Source: an uncultured Clostridia bacterium | Lineage (GTDB): Bacteria > Bacillota > Clostridia > Peptostreptococcales > Anaerovoracaceae | Length of the DNA: 64,000 nt | Assembly: GCA_934256595.1 (NCBI GenBank) | Contig: CAKQOW010000004.1 | Span: forward strand, 10,380-74,379 | Direction: 5' to 3' | Shown: piece by piece, positions 1 to 8,418 of the stretch | How the letters are laid out: each line of letters begins with the position of its first letter | How positions within the stretch are numbered: position 1 is the first letter of the stretch | Notes under the pieces: model-generated | Database searches by the model: none | What the model saw: the letters and a program-made list of their open reading frames with translations, nothing else | What the model was told of the DNA's origin: nothing | Translations under genes and position numbers: made by a program

Positions 1-1438
1 AGCAGGCTCAAAAGAAATATCGCAAGTCATATCGCAACGATATATAGTATAATATCAGTCTGATATTCGCTGGATATTGTATGTAGGGATTATGTAAAAC
101 ACCTTTTGATCCCAACTCCATATAATCTGATTATAAAGGCGGGCAAGATGGCAAACAAAGCAATTAAGTACAGACTGTATCCGACAACTGAACAGAAAAC
201 CATGTTTGCAAAGACTTTCGGATGCTGCCGCAAGGTCTATAATCTTATGCTTAATGACAAGGTTGAAAGCTACAAAAAAACCGGCAGATTTGCAGCTGTG
301 ACACCTGCCATGTATAAAAAGGATTATCCATTCCTGAAAGAAGTAGACAGTCTTGCCCTTGCCAATGTGCAGTTAAATCTGCAGAGCGCTTTCAGAAGCT
401 GTTTCGACAAATCCCGTAAAAGGCAGAATGGATTTCCTAAATTCAAGTCAGCCAAACACAGCAGAAAAGCCTATACCACCAATAATCAGAAGGGCACTGT
501 TGCTATTATTGATAATGCTGTAAAACTGCCTAAAATCGGTAAGGTTAAAGCTGTAATTCACCGCAAGCCTGATGCTGGATGGATTATTAAGTCTGCAACT
601 GTATCTCAGGACAGCGATGGCAGATATTACGTATCTGTGCTTTTTGAATTTGCAAGTAATATTACGCCTGTTCCGATATCTGATAATGCTGTTGGTCTTG
701 ACTATGCCTCTGATGGTCTTTATGTTGATGATAAAGGTAATACAGGTACCAACCATAAATATTATCGTGAAAGCCATAAAAAACTTGCAAAGGAGCAGCG
801 CAGGCTTTCCCGTATGAAAGGCTCTAAAAAAGGTGAGACTAAATCCAATAACTATATTAAGCAGCTCTGCAAAGTAAACAAAATCCATAGGCATATATCA
901 AATCAGAGGCTGGATAATCTGCATAAAATATCTGCTGAGATAGCCAATCAGTATGATGTTGTATGTGTTGAAAGTCTGGATATGAAAGCTATGTCCAATA
1001 AGGGCTTTGGTAACGGTAAAGCTACTATGGATAACGGATATGGATTATTTCTGAATATGCTGGAGTACAAACTTTCTGACAGAGGTAAATATCTTGTTAA
1101 AGTAGATAAATGGTTTCCGTCAAGTCAGATATGTCATTCCTGCGGGGCGCTTCACCCTGAAATGAAAAACCTCGCAAACCGTACAATGGTATGTGACTGC
1201 GGTCTGACAATCAGCCGCGACCAAAACGTTGCCATAAATATAAGGCGTGAAGGCTTGAGGATACTAAAATCAGAGTCTTCTATAGCGTAAATAATATATG
1301 GTAGGCCAGGAACTGGCCGAACCAAACGCCTGTGGACACTGCATCAGACCTGGCGATACCGTAAGGTATCAGCCGGGCAGTAGTGGCTGAAGCAGGAAGC
1401 CCCGACTTCTAAGCGAAGCTAAAGTCGGGGTAGTTCAC
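1..1438 (+). mobile_element. TnpB-only IS200/IS605-type element, inserted in a NADAR gene
   Basis: The element carries tnpB and no tnpA inside the window. Its right end is clear: a GC-rich hairpin (arms 1400-1408 and 1422-1430) followed by TAGTTCAC ending at 1438, the usual right-end design of this family. Host coding sequence for a NADAR protein resumes directly after it. The left tip is not resolved. A small hairpin at 29-43 (ATATCG-caa-CGATAT), a palindrome at 51-67 and a repeated ATATCGCAA (17-25, 29-37) look like left-end subterminal structure. The N-terminal half of the host gene is not seen in the first 100 bases, so the left tip may lie outside the window. Confidence 0.75.
148..1290 (+). 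CDS. tnpB: TnpB, RNA-guided transposon nuclease (RuvC fold)
   Basis: IS605-type TnpB proteins are RNA-guided DNA nucleases related to Cas12 that help their element persist. The ATG at 148 (380 residues) gives the typical N-terminus MANKAIKYRLYP; an open frame extends upstream to a TTG at 106, but family length favours 148. The RuvC parts are intact: Asp in VGLDYASDG (about residue 187), Glu in VVCVESLDM (about 276) and Asp in SRDQNVAIN near the C-terminus. A zinc ribbon with CHSCG and CDCG lies between the last two. The gene appears complete and probably active. No transposase is adjacent, so movement would need a TnpA supplied in trans. Confidence 0.93.
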   Translation: MANKAIKYRLYPTTEQKTMFAKTFGCCRKVYNLMLNDKVESYKKTGRFAAVTPAMYKKDYPFLKEVDSLALANVQLNLQSAFRSCFDKSRKRQNGFPKFKSAKHSRKAYTTNNQKGTVAIIDNAVKLPKIGKVKAVIHRKPDAGWIIKSATVSQDSDGRYYVSVLFEFASNITPVPISDNAVGLDYASDGLYVDDKGNTGTNHKYYRESHKKLAKEQRRLSRMKGSKKGETKSNNYIKQLCKVNKIHRHISNQRLDNLHKISAEIANQYDVVCVESLDMKAMSNKGFGNGKATMDNGYGLFLNMLEYKLSDRGKYLVKVDKWFPSSQICHSCGALHPEMKNLANRTMVCDCGLTISRDQNVAINIRREGLRILKSESSIA

Positions 1439-1458
1439 GCAACTGGTACAAGTCGGAC
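1291..1458 (+). ncRNA. Omega (right-end) guide RNA scaffold of TnpB plus natural guide
   Basis: The 3' flank of tnpB folds into consecutive hairpins: GGCCAG-gaa-CTGGCC (1304-1318), a GATACC-gtaa-GGTATC stem inside GGC/GCC arms (about 1350-1375), and CCCCGACTT/AAGTCGGGG (1400-1430) followed by TAGTTCAC. This is how TnpB-associated omega RNAs end. In known systems the guide is the 16-20 nt of host DNA just past the element, here from 1439. That guide reads as NADAR codons (N-W-Y-K-S-D-F), so the RNA should match the uninterrupted allele of the same gene. The RNA 5' end may extend into tnpB and cannot be set by eye. Confidence 0.7.
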
Positions 1459-1866
1459 TTTGTGGTGGAGAAAATTAAATTTTCATCGATGGAGCAGTTT
1501 ATGATGTATCAGAAAGCTGTGCATTTCAATGACCTTGCATCTGCTGAGCAGATACTTGAAACTGATGATGTTGCAGAGATAAAAGCACTTGGCAGAGGTG
1601 TAACAGGATATGAAGAAAGCTGCTGGAACGGAATAAGGCAGATTATTGTCTATGAGGGGCTTATTGCAAAGTTCTCACAGAATGAAGAATTGAAAAAACT
1701 GCTTGTCGGAACCGGAAACGATATTCTGGCTGAGTGTGCGGTGAAAGACAGAATATGGGGAATAGGTATATCGATGAAAGACTCGGATAGATTTGATAAA
1801 ACCAAGTGGAAAGGACAGAACCTGCTGGGATATGCTATTATGATGGTAAGGAGCAGATTAAGATGA
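1439..1866 (+). pseudogene. NADAR-family protein, 3' part, split by the TnpB element
   Basis: The NADAR (YbiA-like, DUF1768) family comprises N-glycosidases acting on ADP-ribose- and riboflavin-pathway-related molecules. Reading in frame through the insertion boundary gives N-W-Y-K-S-D-F-V-V-E-K-I-K-F-S-S-M-E-Q, the expected start of the conserved core. Family motifs follow: FMMYQKA, ALGRGV, KFSQNEEL, DRIWGIG and WKGQNLLGYAIM. About 40 N-terminal residues are missing, and the frame runs upstream into the element's right end. A GTG at 1462 could start a 134-residue fragment, but this would lack the N-terminal strand. I call it a disrupted gene. Confidence 0.8.
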
Positions 1867-1943
1867 GCTTAAAGCTCTGAAAGTAAATTTGCGAGGCAGA
1901 TAAACATAAAAGAGATAAAAAATACTTTTTTGAAAGGGAAACT

Positions 1944-3086
1944 ATGAAATCAGTAAAATATTTAAGAGCGCCCGTTATTGCTTTAATAATCATCTCCCTT
2001 ATATTAGGGACAACTTCATTTGCGGCTGCTGCGGCCAAACCGAAACTGTCAGCGCAGAAGCTGAGTATTAGAGCAGGCAGTACAAGTGAGCTTAGAGTAA
2101 AAAATGCAGATAAAAAAATCATATGGTCAACATCTGACAAAAAAATTGCGACTGTGAAGTCTGCAGGTAAGACTAAGGCGAAGATAAGCGCCAAAAAGAC
2201 CGGAAGCTGCGTTATTACGGCAAAGGTTTCAAAGAAATACACATTAAAATGCAGGGTCAAGGTTCTGGCAAAGAAGCAGAGTAATTCACAGCTTGCGCTT
2301 AAGACCATAGAATACTCCAATCTGACAGATGAGTATTCACGCGGCATTTTGTCAGATTTGCTTGCTCAAAATGATATTGAAGCATCGCGCATTGATGCTT
2401 TAATGACCCGTATTGATCAGTTTAACGGCAGCGTCAGGAAAGAGTGGCTGACCGACGGATTTGAAATTATATCACCCACAAAAACAAAGTATGATGTTTA
2501 CGATATGCAGGACGAATATACGGCAAAAAACGGCACTTTTCCGGGGTATAACTGTCGTATCACTGCCTTTGGTCTGATGAGCCCGAATATTGAAACTGTC
2601 AAAGAACTTCCTGAAAAACAGGGGGAAGATTTTCTATTTATGGATTTAGAGACAATTGCTTCTGATACAAAAGCCCTTTGCGGAGACAGCACTGACAGGT
2701 TTTGCGCCCTGTTTGCGCCTGTAGCCGCAGCACAAAGCACGAAAGTTGAGACACAGGTCAAGGCGCTGCAGAGAGAGTGGGCAGCACGCGGAATTACTTT
2801 TTCAGACAGCAAGGCGCGTTTGATTTCCGTAATTTTTCATGATAAATTTTCAGATGATGAGAATACGCTTTCTGTAGGTCATGCCGGGGTGCTGCTGACT
2901 TCTGACGACGGCAAACTGTATTTTATTGAAAAGGTTGCTTTTCAGGAGCCTTACCGCCTTATTAAATTCAGCAGCAGAACAGAATTAAGCGGTTATCTGA
3001 TGAAAAAATATGATACATCGTGGGGGCAGGGTACTACACGTCCGTTTATTATGGAGAATGATGCCTTAATGAAAGGCTACAGATAA
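1944..3086 (+). CDS. Secreted protein: Ig-like domain plus DUF4300
   Basis: A 380-residue exported protein. Residues 1-30 form a signal peptide (basic N-terminus, hydrophobic core, alanine-rich exit). Residues about 33-110 look like a bacterial Ig-like (BIG2) module (IIWSTSDKKIATV, KKTGSCVITAKV). From about residue 118 the sequence resembles DUF4300: YSNLTDEYSRG, a GYNCRITAFGL segment, GHAGVLL and a PFIMEND-containing C-terminus. DUF4300 proteins are surface proteins of unknown activity. No lipobox or sorting signal is visible. The start is set by GAAAGGGAAACT before ATG 1944. The assignment to DUF4300 is from memory of the family. Confidence 0.7.
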   Translation: MKSVKYLRAPVIALIIISLILGTTSFAAAAAKPKLSAQKLSIRAGSTSELRVKNADKKIIWSTSDKKIATVKSAGKTKAKISAKKTGSCVITAKVSKKYTLKCRVKVLAKKQSNSQLALKTIEYSNLTDEYSRGILSDLLAQNDIEASRIDALMTRIDQFNGSVRKEWLTDGFEIISPTKTKYDVYDMQDEYTAKNGTFPGYNCRITAFGLMSPNIETVKELPEKQGEDFLFMDLETIASDTKALCGDSTDRFCALFAPVAAAQSTKVETQVKALQREWAARGITFSDSKARLISVIFHDKFSDDENTLSVGHAGVLLTSDDGKLYFIEKVAFQEPYRLIKFSSRTELSGYLMKKYDTSWGQGTTRPFIMENDALMKGYR

Positions 3087-3121
3087 TAAAGGCTGGTTTT
3101 TTAAAATTTCCACAGTTTTAG

Positions 3122-3149
3122 GAGAGTCGGAGCAATTCGGCTCTTTTTG
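3122..3149 (+). terminator. Rho-independent terminator after the DUF4300 gene
   Basis: AGAGTCG-gagcaatt-CGGCTCT (one wobble pair) is followed by TTTTTG, about 40 bases after the stop codon. Confidence 0.7.
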
Positions 3150-3192
3150 ATTGCAGAATTTAAATTATAACAAAAATAAAGCAAACGGCATA

Positions 3193-3241
3193 TTGAAATT
3201 ATGTTTAACAGTAGTATAATAGTGTTGTGAATGATTGTTCA
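3193..3241 (+). promoter_or_regulatory. Promoter and probable TetR operator before the FGGY operon
   Basis: A -35 TTGAAA (3193-3198) and -10 TATAAT (3215-3220) are separated by 16 bp. Just downstream, at the expected transcription start, lies the near-palindrome TGAATGATTGTTCA (3228-3241), typical of TetR-family operators. Its place between the promoter and the TetR gene suggests autoregulation of the whole operon. Confidence 0.65.
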
Positions 3242-3253
3242 CGAGAGGGAATT

Positions 3254-3871
3254 ATGTACAAGAAATTAGATGATGAAATTTTAAATAATATACTTGAGTC
3301 CGGCATTGATGAATTTGTTGACAGAGGTATTAACGGCGCAAATATGAGAAGCATTGCGCAGCGGGCGGGCGTCAGTGTCGGAGTCATATACAAATACTAC
3401 AGCGACAAGGACAGCTTTTTCAGAGCCTGCCTTGCCCACAGCCTGCAGCTTTTAGACAGCGTACTTGCGGAGGCTGTAAATGAAGAGGACGATTTTGACT
3501 CCTGCATCAGAAACGTAGTATATGCGCTAGTAAGACATTCTGAGCAGCATTCAAACTACAATGCCATGTATAACGAGATAACGGCAGGCGGTTGCAGAGC
3601 TTATGCCGCAGAGCTTGCAAGAGAAATAGAAACAAGGTCGGCGCAGGTATACCGCCGCATCATAGCTAAGGCGCAGGAACAGGGGAGAATTTCAAAAGAC
3701 GCAGACAGCAAAGCTCTGGCATTTTTCTTTGATAACCTGCTGATGATGCTGCAGTTTTCGTTCAGCTGTGAATATTACAAAGAGCGAATGAAAATATTCT
3801 GTGGCGACAGCGCAGACAAAAATGATATTGCCGAATATATGATTTCATTTATAGAAAAAGCACTTGCTTAG
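3254..3871 (+). CDS. TetR/AcrR-family transcriptional regulator
   Basis: A 205-residue one-component regulator. The N-terminal helix-turn-helix is clear (MRSIAQRAGVSVGVIYKYY, residues about 32-50), followed by an all-helical C-terminal ligand/dimer region with no close match I recognise. The start at 3254 is set by GAGAGGGA seven bases upstream; an upstream GTG/TTG-type extension would overlap the proposed operator. It heads an operon with the FGGY kinase (10 bp gap), aldolase, GtrA protein and aminotransferase, so it probably senses a substrate or intermediate of that pathway. Confidence 0.85.
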   Translation: MYKKLDDEILNNILESGIDEFVDRGINGANMRSIAQRAGVSVGVIYKYYSDKDSFFRACLAHSLQLLDSVLAEAVNEEDDFDSCIRNVVYALVRHSEQHSNYNAMYNEITAGGCRAYAAELAREIETRSAQVYRRIIAKAQEQGRISKDADSKALAFFFDNLLMMLQFSFSCEYYKERMKIFCGDSADKNDIAEYMISFIEKALA

Positions 3872-3881
3872 GAGGCGTAAT

Positions 3882-5474
3882 ATGTATGTAATAGCTTATG
3901 ACATAGGTACGACAGGACTCAAAACCTGCCTGTATTCCATAGAGGACAGAGTAAGTCTTGTGGCAGGTACATATCAGGGGTATGACCTGTATATCCTTGA
4001 GGGAGGCGGTGCAGAGCAGGACGCGGAGCAGTGGTGGGAGGCTATGTGCAGCACCACAAGGAAGCTGATTGAGCAGACGAAAATTGACCCGGCTGGGATA
4101 AAGGGGCTGTCTTTCTGCTCGCAGATGCAGGGACTTGTACTTGTAGACGATAAGGGAAACGCTCTGAGGCGGCCTATGAGCTATATGGATCAGAGAGCCT
4201 CAAAGATTATGAAAGACGTTCAGGGGAGAGGTATTACAGTTTCAGGTGTAAACATTGTCAAGCTGATTAAATCCCTTGCGGCAACCCATGCGGCATCTAC
4301 AAGCGTCAAGGATCCGCTGTGGAAATACAAATGGGTTGAGGCAAACGAGCCGGACATATTTAATAGAGTACATAAATGGCTTGATGTCAAGGAATACCTT
4401 ATAGCAAGATGTACCGGAAACTTTGTAATGACAAAAGACTCTGCATATTCGACTTTTCTCTATGATACGAGGAAAGGCAAAGAGGGCTGGAGCAGGTCGC
4501 TTTGCAAAGCCTACGGCGTTGATATGAAGCATCTCCCAAAGGTTATAACTTCAACAGATGTTGCAGGGACTCTGACGGAAAAGGCTGCGCAGCAGCTTGG
4601 ACTTGCGGCAGGCACCGATGTATACGGCGGAGGCGGAGATGCCACTCTGATAGGACTTGGAGCAGGCTGCACGCAGACCGGGCAGACCCATATATACTGG
4701 GGCACGTCGGGCTGGGTGGAAACTGTGACGGACCGGCAGTATGTCGATATAGTTTCAATGATAGCAGCCATTATGAATGCCGAGGACGGCAAGTTCAGCT
4801 ACTTTGCCGAAATGGAAACGGCGGGCAAATGCTTTGAGTGGGTCAAAAACCATCTGGCTCTTGACGAGATAGGAATATATTTAAGCAAAACAGATGTTGC
4901 AGATAACATAGAGGGGATATATGAAAGTCTCTATGATTATCTGTCCGAGGTTATAGCAGAGGTTCCCGCAGGCGCGGGAGGCGTGATATTCACCCCTTGG
5001 CTTCACGGCAACAGATGTCCTTTCGAGGACCCGTCGGCGGCGGGTATGTTCTTTAACATAGGAATTGAAACAGGCAAAAGACAGATGATAAGAGCAGTCG
5101 TTGAGGGTGTGTGTTATCATCTCAGATGGATGCTGGAGTGTCAGGAAAAAAAGATAAAGACATCACAGACTATCAGATTTGCAGGCGGCGGCGCGCTGTC
5201 TGATGTCACCTGTCAGATACTTGCCGATATTACAGGCAGGAAAATACAGACCGTAGCCGATTCCAAAGACGTAGGCTCTGCGGGAGCTGCAATACTTGCA
5301 GGAGTAGGCGCAGGGGCAATATCCGGATTTGACAAGGTGGCTGGCTACATACCGGCAGACAAAACCTTTGAGCCTGATGAAAGCAGCAGGGCTGTCTACG
5401 AAAGAAATTATCAGGTGTTCAGGCAGCTTTACAGAGACAATAAAAAGAGTTTCAGTATTTTAAACAGGGAGTAG
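3882..5474 (+). CDS. FGGY-family carbohydrate kinase (xylulokinase-like)
   Basis: FGGY kinases phosphorylate sugars or polyols with ATP in the cytosol. The 530-residue length fits the family. Visible landmarks are the N-terminal phosphate-binding AYDIGTTGLKTCLY, the substrate-loop SQMQGLVLVD with MDQRA, a central GGGGDATLIGLGAG segment, and the C-terminal ATP-binding FAGGGALSD plus DVGSAGAAILAG. The substrate cannot be read from the sequence; 'xylulokinase' is only the nearest general name. The start at 3882 is set by GGAGGCGTAAT. The next gene, an aldolase, starts 3 bp after the stop, which suggests phosphorylation followed by aldol cleavage. Confidence 0.85.
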   Translation: MYVIAYDIGTTGLKTCLYSIEDRVSLVAGTYQGYDLYILEGGGAEQDAEQWWEAMCSTTRKLIEQTKIDPAGIKGLSFCSQMQGLVLVDDKGNALRRPMSYMDQRASKIMKDVQGRGITVSGVNIVKLIKSLAATHAASTSVKDPLWKYKWVEANEPDIFNRVHKWLDVKEYLIARCTGNFVMTKDSAYSTFLYDTRKGKEGWSRSLCKAYGVDMKHLPKVITSTDVAGTLTEKAAQQLGLAAGTDVYGGGGDATLIGLGAGCTQTGQTHIYWGTSGWVETVTDRQYVDIVSMIAAIMNAEDGKFSYFAEMETAGKCFEWVKNHLALDEIGIYLSKTDVADNIEGIYESLYDYLSEVIAEVPAGAGGVIFTPWLHGNRCPFEDPSAAGMFFNIGIETGKRQMIRAVVEGVCYHLRWMLECQEKKIKTSQTIRFAGGGALSDVTCQILADITGRKIQTVADSKDVGSAGAAILAGVGAGAISGFDKVAGYIPADKTFEPDESSRAVYERNYQVFRQLYRDNKKSFSILNRE

Positions 5475-5477
5475 ATT

Positions 5478-6398
5478 ATGGATACAGTAAAAGCACAGGA
5501 GCTGGTTGCAGAAACCGGCAGACAGCTTCTTGATATGGGGCTTGTGGCAAGAACGTGGGGCAATATATCATGCAGAATAGATGGAACCCGCTGCGCCATA
5601 ACGCCCAGCGGACTTGACTACAGACAAATGAAAGCGGAGGACATAGCTGTTCTTGATATTGAGTCGGGAAGCTGGCAGGGAACTCACAAGCCGTCAGGTG
5701 AAAAGGGCGTGCATATGGCCGCCTACAGGCAGTTTGGCGATACGGAGTTTGTAATACATACCCATCAGAATTATGCAACAGCAATAGGTATTTCAGGCTT
5801 TGACAGTCTTGATATTACAGAGGAGGAAACAAAGACTCTGGGCGGTATAGCCCTTGCAGCCTACGGACTTCCGGGAACAAAAAAACTTACAGAGGCCGTT
5901 GCAGCTAAGTTAAAAGAGGAAAACCACACGGTGCTTATGGCTCATCACGGAGCCCTTGTCTGCGGCAGGGACAGAGATGAAGCGATGAAAAGGGCGCAGC
6001 TTCTTGAAGAAATATGCAGGAGAAATATAAGGAATTTTGGCGGCGGTGACAGAGAGGCAGTATTAAAGACGGCGGAGCTTGGCGAGGCTGTATATGCGCA
6101 GGTTGATGATATGGCGCAGATGATAGGAAGAAAAATTCCCGCAGCCAAAAGCCCGGAGGAAGCAGAAAGACTTCTGCAAAAGCATAATGCGGTGCTTGTA
6201 AAAGGAGAGGGCGTAAGAGTCAGAGCAGACAGTGAAGATGACAGAGAAGCTCTTGCCATGCTTGCCGAAAAGGCCTGCATATGTCACCTGCATACTCTGG
6301 GTGAAAGCTCACGAACAAGACTTGGCATATTTGATGTAATGCTGATGAATTATGTTTACAGGCATAAATACTCTAAACAGAAGAACGGAGATAAGTAA
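5478..6398 (+). CDS. Class II aldolase/adducin-family protein with C-terminal extension
   Basis: This is the zinc-dependent class II aldolase fold of fuculose-1-phosphate, rhamnulose-1-phosphate and ribulose-5-phosphate enzymes. Motifs are TWGNISCRID, ITPSGLDY, the metal ligands in HTHQNYA and the third histidine region MAHHGALVCG. The core takes about 205 residues. Roughly 100 further residues (KIPAAKSPEEAERLL to the end) are beyond the usual domain and I do not recognise them. It follows the kinase by 3 bp and precedes a GtrA gene by 1 bp, so it is translationally coupled. The likely reaction is retro-aldol cleavage of the kinase product, but the sugar is unknown. Confidence 0.8.
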   Translation: MDTVKAQELVAETGRQLLDMGLVARTWGNISCRIDGTRCAITPSGLDYRQMKAEDIAVLDIESGSWQGTHKPSGEKGVHMAAYRQFGDTEFVIHTHQNYATAIGISGFDSLDITEEETKTLGGIALAAYGLPGTKKLTEAVAAKLKEENHTVLMAHHGALVCGRDRDEAMKRAQLLEEICRRNIRNFGGGDREAVLKTAELGEAVYAQVDDMAQMIGRKIPAAKSPEEAERLLQKHNAVLVKGEGVRVRADSEDDREALAMLAEKACICHLHTLGESSRTRLGIFDVMLMNYVYRHKYSKQKNGDK

Positions 6399-6399
6399 A

Positions 6400-6858
6400 A
6401 TGGCGAGCAATAGACGAAAAGAAACTGCAAGGATAATTAAATTTGTTCTGTTTTCAGCCTCTGCGGGAATAATAGAGCTGGGCTCTTTCACTTTGTTAAA
6501 CGAGCTGACGAAATGGAGCTACTGGCCATGCTATCTGATAGCGCTGATACTGTCGGTTGTGTGGAACTTTACTCTAAACAGAAAATTCACATTCAAATCG
6601 GCAAGCAATGTGCCGGTGGCAATGGCAAAAATATTTGCTTTTTACTGCGTATTTACTCCGGTGACAACTATACTGGGAAACTATCTGGCAGAGGAACTGC
6701 TGTGGAATGAGTACATAGTTACAGGTATTAATATGGCTCTTAATATATCTACTGAATACCTGTATGACAGGTTTGTGGTATTCAGAAAAACTTTAGATAC
6801 AAACAAGGCTGCGCTGAAACAGCAGCAGAAAGAAAACGGAGGTATTGAGAATGATTAA
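6400..6858 (+). CDS. GtrA-family membrane protein
   Basis: A 152-residue protein with four predicted membrane segments and the GtrA signature WNFTLNRKFTFKSASN after the second. GtrA-like proteins are thought to move lipid-linked sugars or to act with glycosyltransferases. The start at 6400 follows AACGGAGATAAGTAAA. Its 3' end overlaps the aminotransferase start by 8 bp, so the two are coupled. A flippase-type gene in an otherwise catabolic-looking operon is odd and may mean that the pathway builds, rather than breaks down, a sugar or amino-sugar derivative. Confidence 0.8.
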   Translation: MASNRRKETARIIKFVLFSASAGIIELGSFTLLNELTKWSYWPCYLIALILSVVWNFTLNRKFTFKSASNVPVAMAKIFAFYCVFTPVTTILGNYLAEELLWNEYIVTGINMALNISTEYLYDRFVVFRKTLDTNKAALKQQQKENGGIEND

Positions 6859-8350
6859 GAACTGCGGAATTACAAGATGGGACAGTCCGGACGAGATAAA
6901 CAGACAGCTAAAGAACCTGACAGATCAGGAAATCTGGGAGGTGGATGATGAATATTACAACGATGTTGTAATGAAATATTTTGATGAGAAATGCAAGGGC
7001 TCCAAGGCTATATATGAGGAGTCAAAGGAGTACATACCGGGAGGCGTGCAGCACAATCTGGCATTTAACAAGCCGTTTCCTATGTGTATGGCCAAAACAG
7101 ACGGAGCATATCTTTATGACTATGACGGCAACAGATATATAGACTTCCTGCAGGCAGGCGGCCCTACAATACTGGGCAGCAACTACCCTGAAATCAGAGA
7201 AAAGGTTATAGAGCTGCTCAATACCTGCGGTCCTGTAACAGGACTGCTTCACGAGGCAGAGCTTCTGATTGCAAAGGAAATCAATAAGCATATGCCGAAT
7301 GTAGAGATGTTTCGTATGCTGGGCTCCGGTACGGAGTCTGTTATGGCTGCGCTTCGCATAGCGAGAATTGCAACAGGAAACAAGCGCATAATCAAAATAG
7401 GCGGAGCTTATCACGGCTGGTCGGATCAGATGGTATACGGACTCAAAATACCCGGAAGCAGAGCGCTGCTTGAGTCTCACGGCATACCAAAGGGCGCATA
7501 TAAAACGACTGATGAGGTAAGACCAAACGACCTTGATATGCTGGAAAAGATGCTGAAACGAAATAAAATGAAAGGCGGTACTGCAGCAGTTATAGTTGAG
7601 CCTGTAGGCCCTGAAAGCGGCACAAGACCTGTAGCTCGCGACTACAACAGGGGCGTAAGAGCTTTGTGTGACAAATACGGCGCGCTTATGATTTTTGACG
7701 AGGTTGTAACAGGCTTCAGAGTGGCGCTGTCGGGAGCGCAGGGATATTTTGATGTAGTGCCTGACCTTACAATCTTCGGTAAAATCGTGGCGGGCGGCTA
7801 TCCGTCGGCAGGCGGCGTAGGCGGCAAGAAAGAATATGCGCAGCTTATGGCGGCAGGACTTGCAACTGGCAAGCACAGAGCTTATGTAGGCGGAACTCTT
7901 GCGGCAAATCCTCTTTCATGCCTTGCAGGCTATACTGCAATAAAGGAAATCGAAAGAACAAATGCCTGTGAGATAGCGGGTAAAATGGGCGACAGATTAT
8001 GTGACGGTCTTAAAGAGCTTATTGACAGATACGGACTGCCTTATGTGGCATACAATCAGGGCTCTATAGTACATCTTGAATGTACGGGGGCTATGAGTTT
8101 TGATTTCTCCTCAATGTCATTTATAAAGTCGGCGCTTGGACTTCTCAAGCATAAGGATATGATGTATGTAAGAAAGGACTCAATGGAAAAAATGGGTGCA
8201 GCATATATGGCAAACGGTATAGTTACACTGGCGGGAAGCAGACTGTATACTTCGCTGTCAGACACACCGGAAATAATAGACGAGGCGTTAAACAGGTTTG
8301 AAGAGGTATTCAAACACGTCAAAAAGACAGACAAGGGCTTATTGAAATAG
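6851..8350 (+). CDS. Class III PLP-dependent aminotransferase (glutamate-1-semialdehyde aminomutase-like)
   Basis: A 499-residue fold-type I PLP enzyme. Landmarks are YLYDYDGNRYIDF, LGSGTESVMAALRIAR, the pyridine-binding MIFDEVVTGFR and the Schiff-base lysine in TIFGKIVAGGYPSAGG. It resembles glutamate-1-semialdehyde 2,1-aminomutase but is longer (about 430 is usual), with about 60 extra N-terminal residues, and no haem genes are nearby. A different amino-group transfer in the FGGY/aldolase pathway is therefore more likely. The start at 6851 is chosen because GGAGGT lies 7 bases upstream. It is the last gene of the operon before a strong terminator. Confidence 0.85.
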   Translation: MIKNCGITRWDSPDEINRQLKNLTDQEIWEVDDEYYNDVVMKYFDEKCKGSKAIYEESKEYIPGGVQHNLAFNKPFPMCMAKTDGAYLYDYDGNRYIDFLQAGGPTILGSNYPEIREKVIELLNTCGPVTGLLHEAELLIAKEINKHMPNVEMFRMLGSGTESVMAALRIARIATGNKRIIKIGGAYHGWSDQMVYGLKIPGSRALLESHGIPKGAYKTTDEVRPNDLDMLEKMLKRNKMKGGTAAVIVEPVGPESGTRPVARDYNRGVRALCDKYGALMIFDEVVTGFRVALSGAQGYFDVVPDLTIFGKIVAGGYPSAGGVGGKKEYAQLMAAGLATGKHRAYVGGTLAANPLSCLAGYTAIKEIERTNACEIAGKMGDRLCDGLKELIDRYGLPYVAYNQGSIVHLECTGAMSFDFSSMSFIKSALGLLKHKDMMYVRKDSMEKMGAAYMANGIVTLAGSRLYTSLSDTPEIIDEALNRFEEVFKHVKKTDKGLLK

Positions 8351-8376
8351 CAGCCCGAATTGATTTGATTATACGG

Positions 8377-8414
8377 CAGGCACCGCGAAAATACAGTTTC
8401 GAGGTGCCTGTTTG
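8377..8414. terminator. Bidirectional terminator between convergent genes
   Basis: CAGGCACC (8377-8384) pairs with GGTGCCTG (8403-8410), with extra CGAAA/TTTCG pairing inside. T-rich flanks lie on both sides. It serves the aminotransferase operon on + and the Nif11-like genes on the other strand. Confidence 0.75.
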
Positions 8415-8418
8415 CAGG

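Noticed and set aside
7022..7876. A 284-codon open frame antisense to the aminotransferase gene
   Set aside because: It mirrors codon bias of the real gene, has no ribosome binding site, and its translation is low-complexity and resembles no protein.
6851..8350. Calling the aminotransferase hemL
   Set aside because: The protein is about 70 residues longer than usual HemL, no haem genes are nearby, and the operon context is a sugar pathway.
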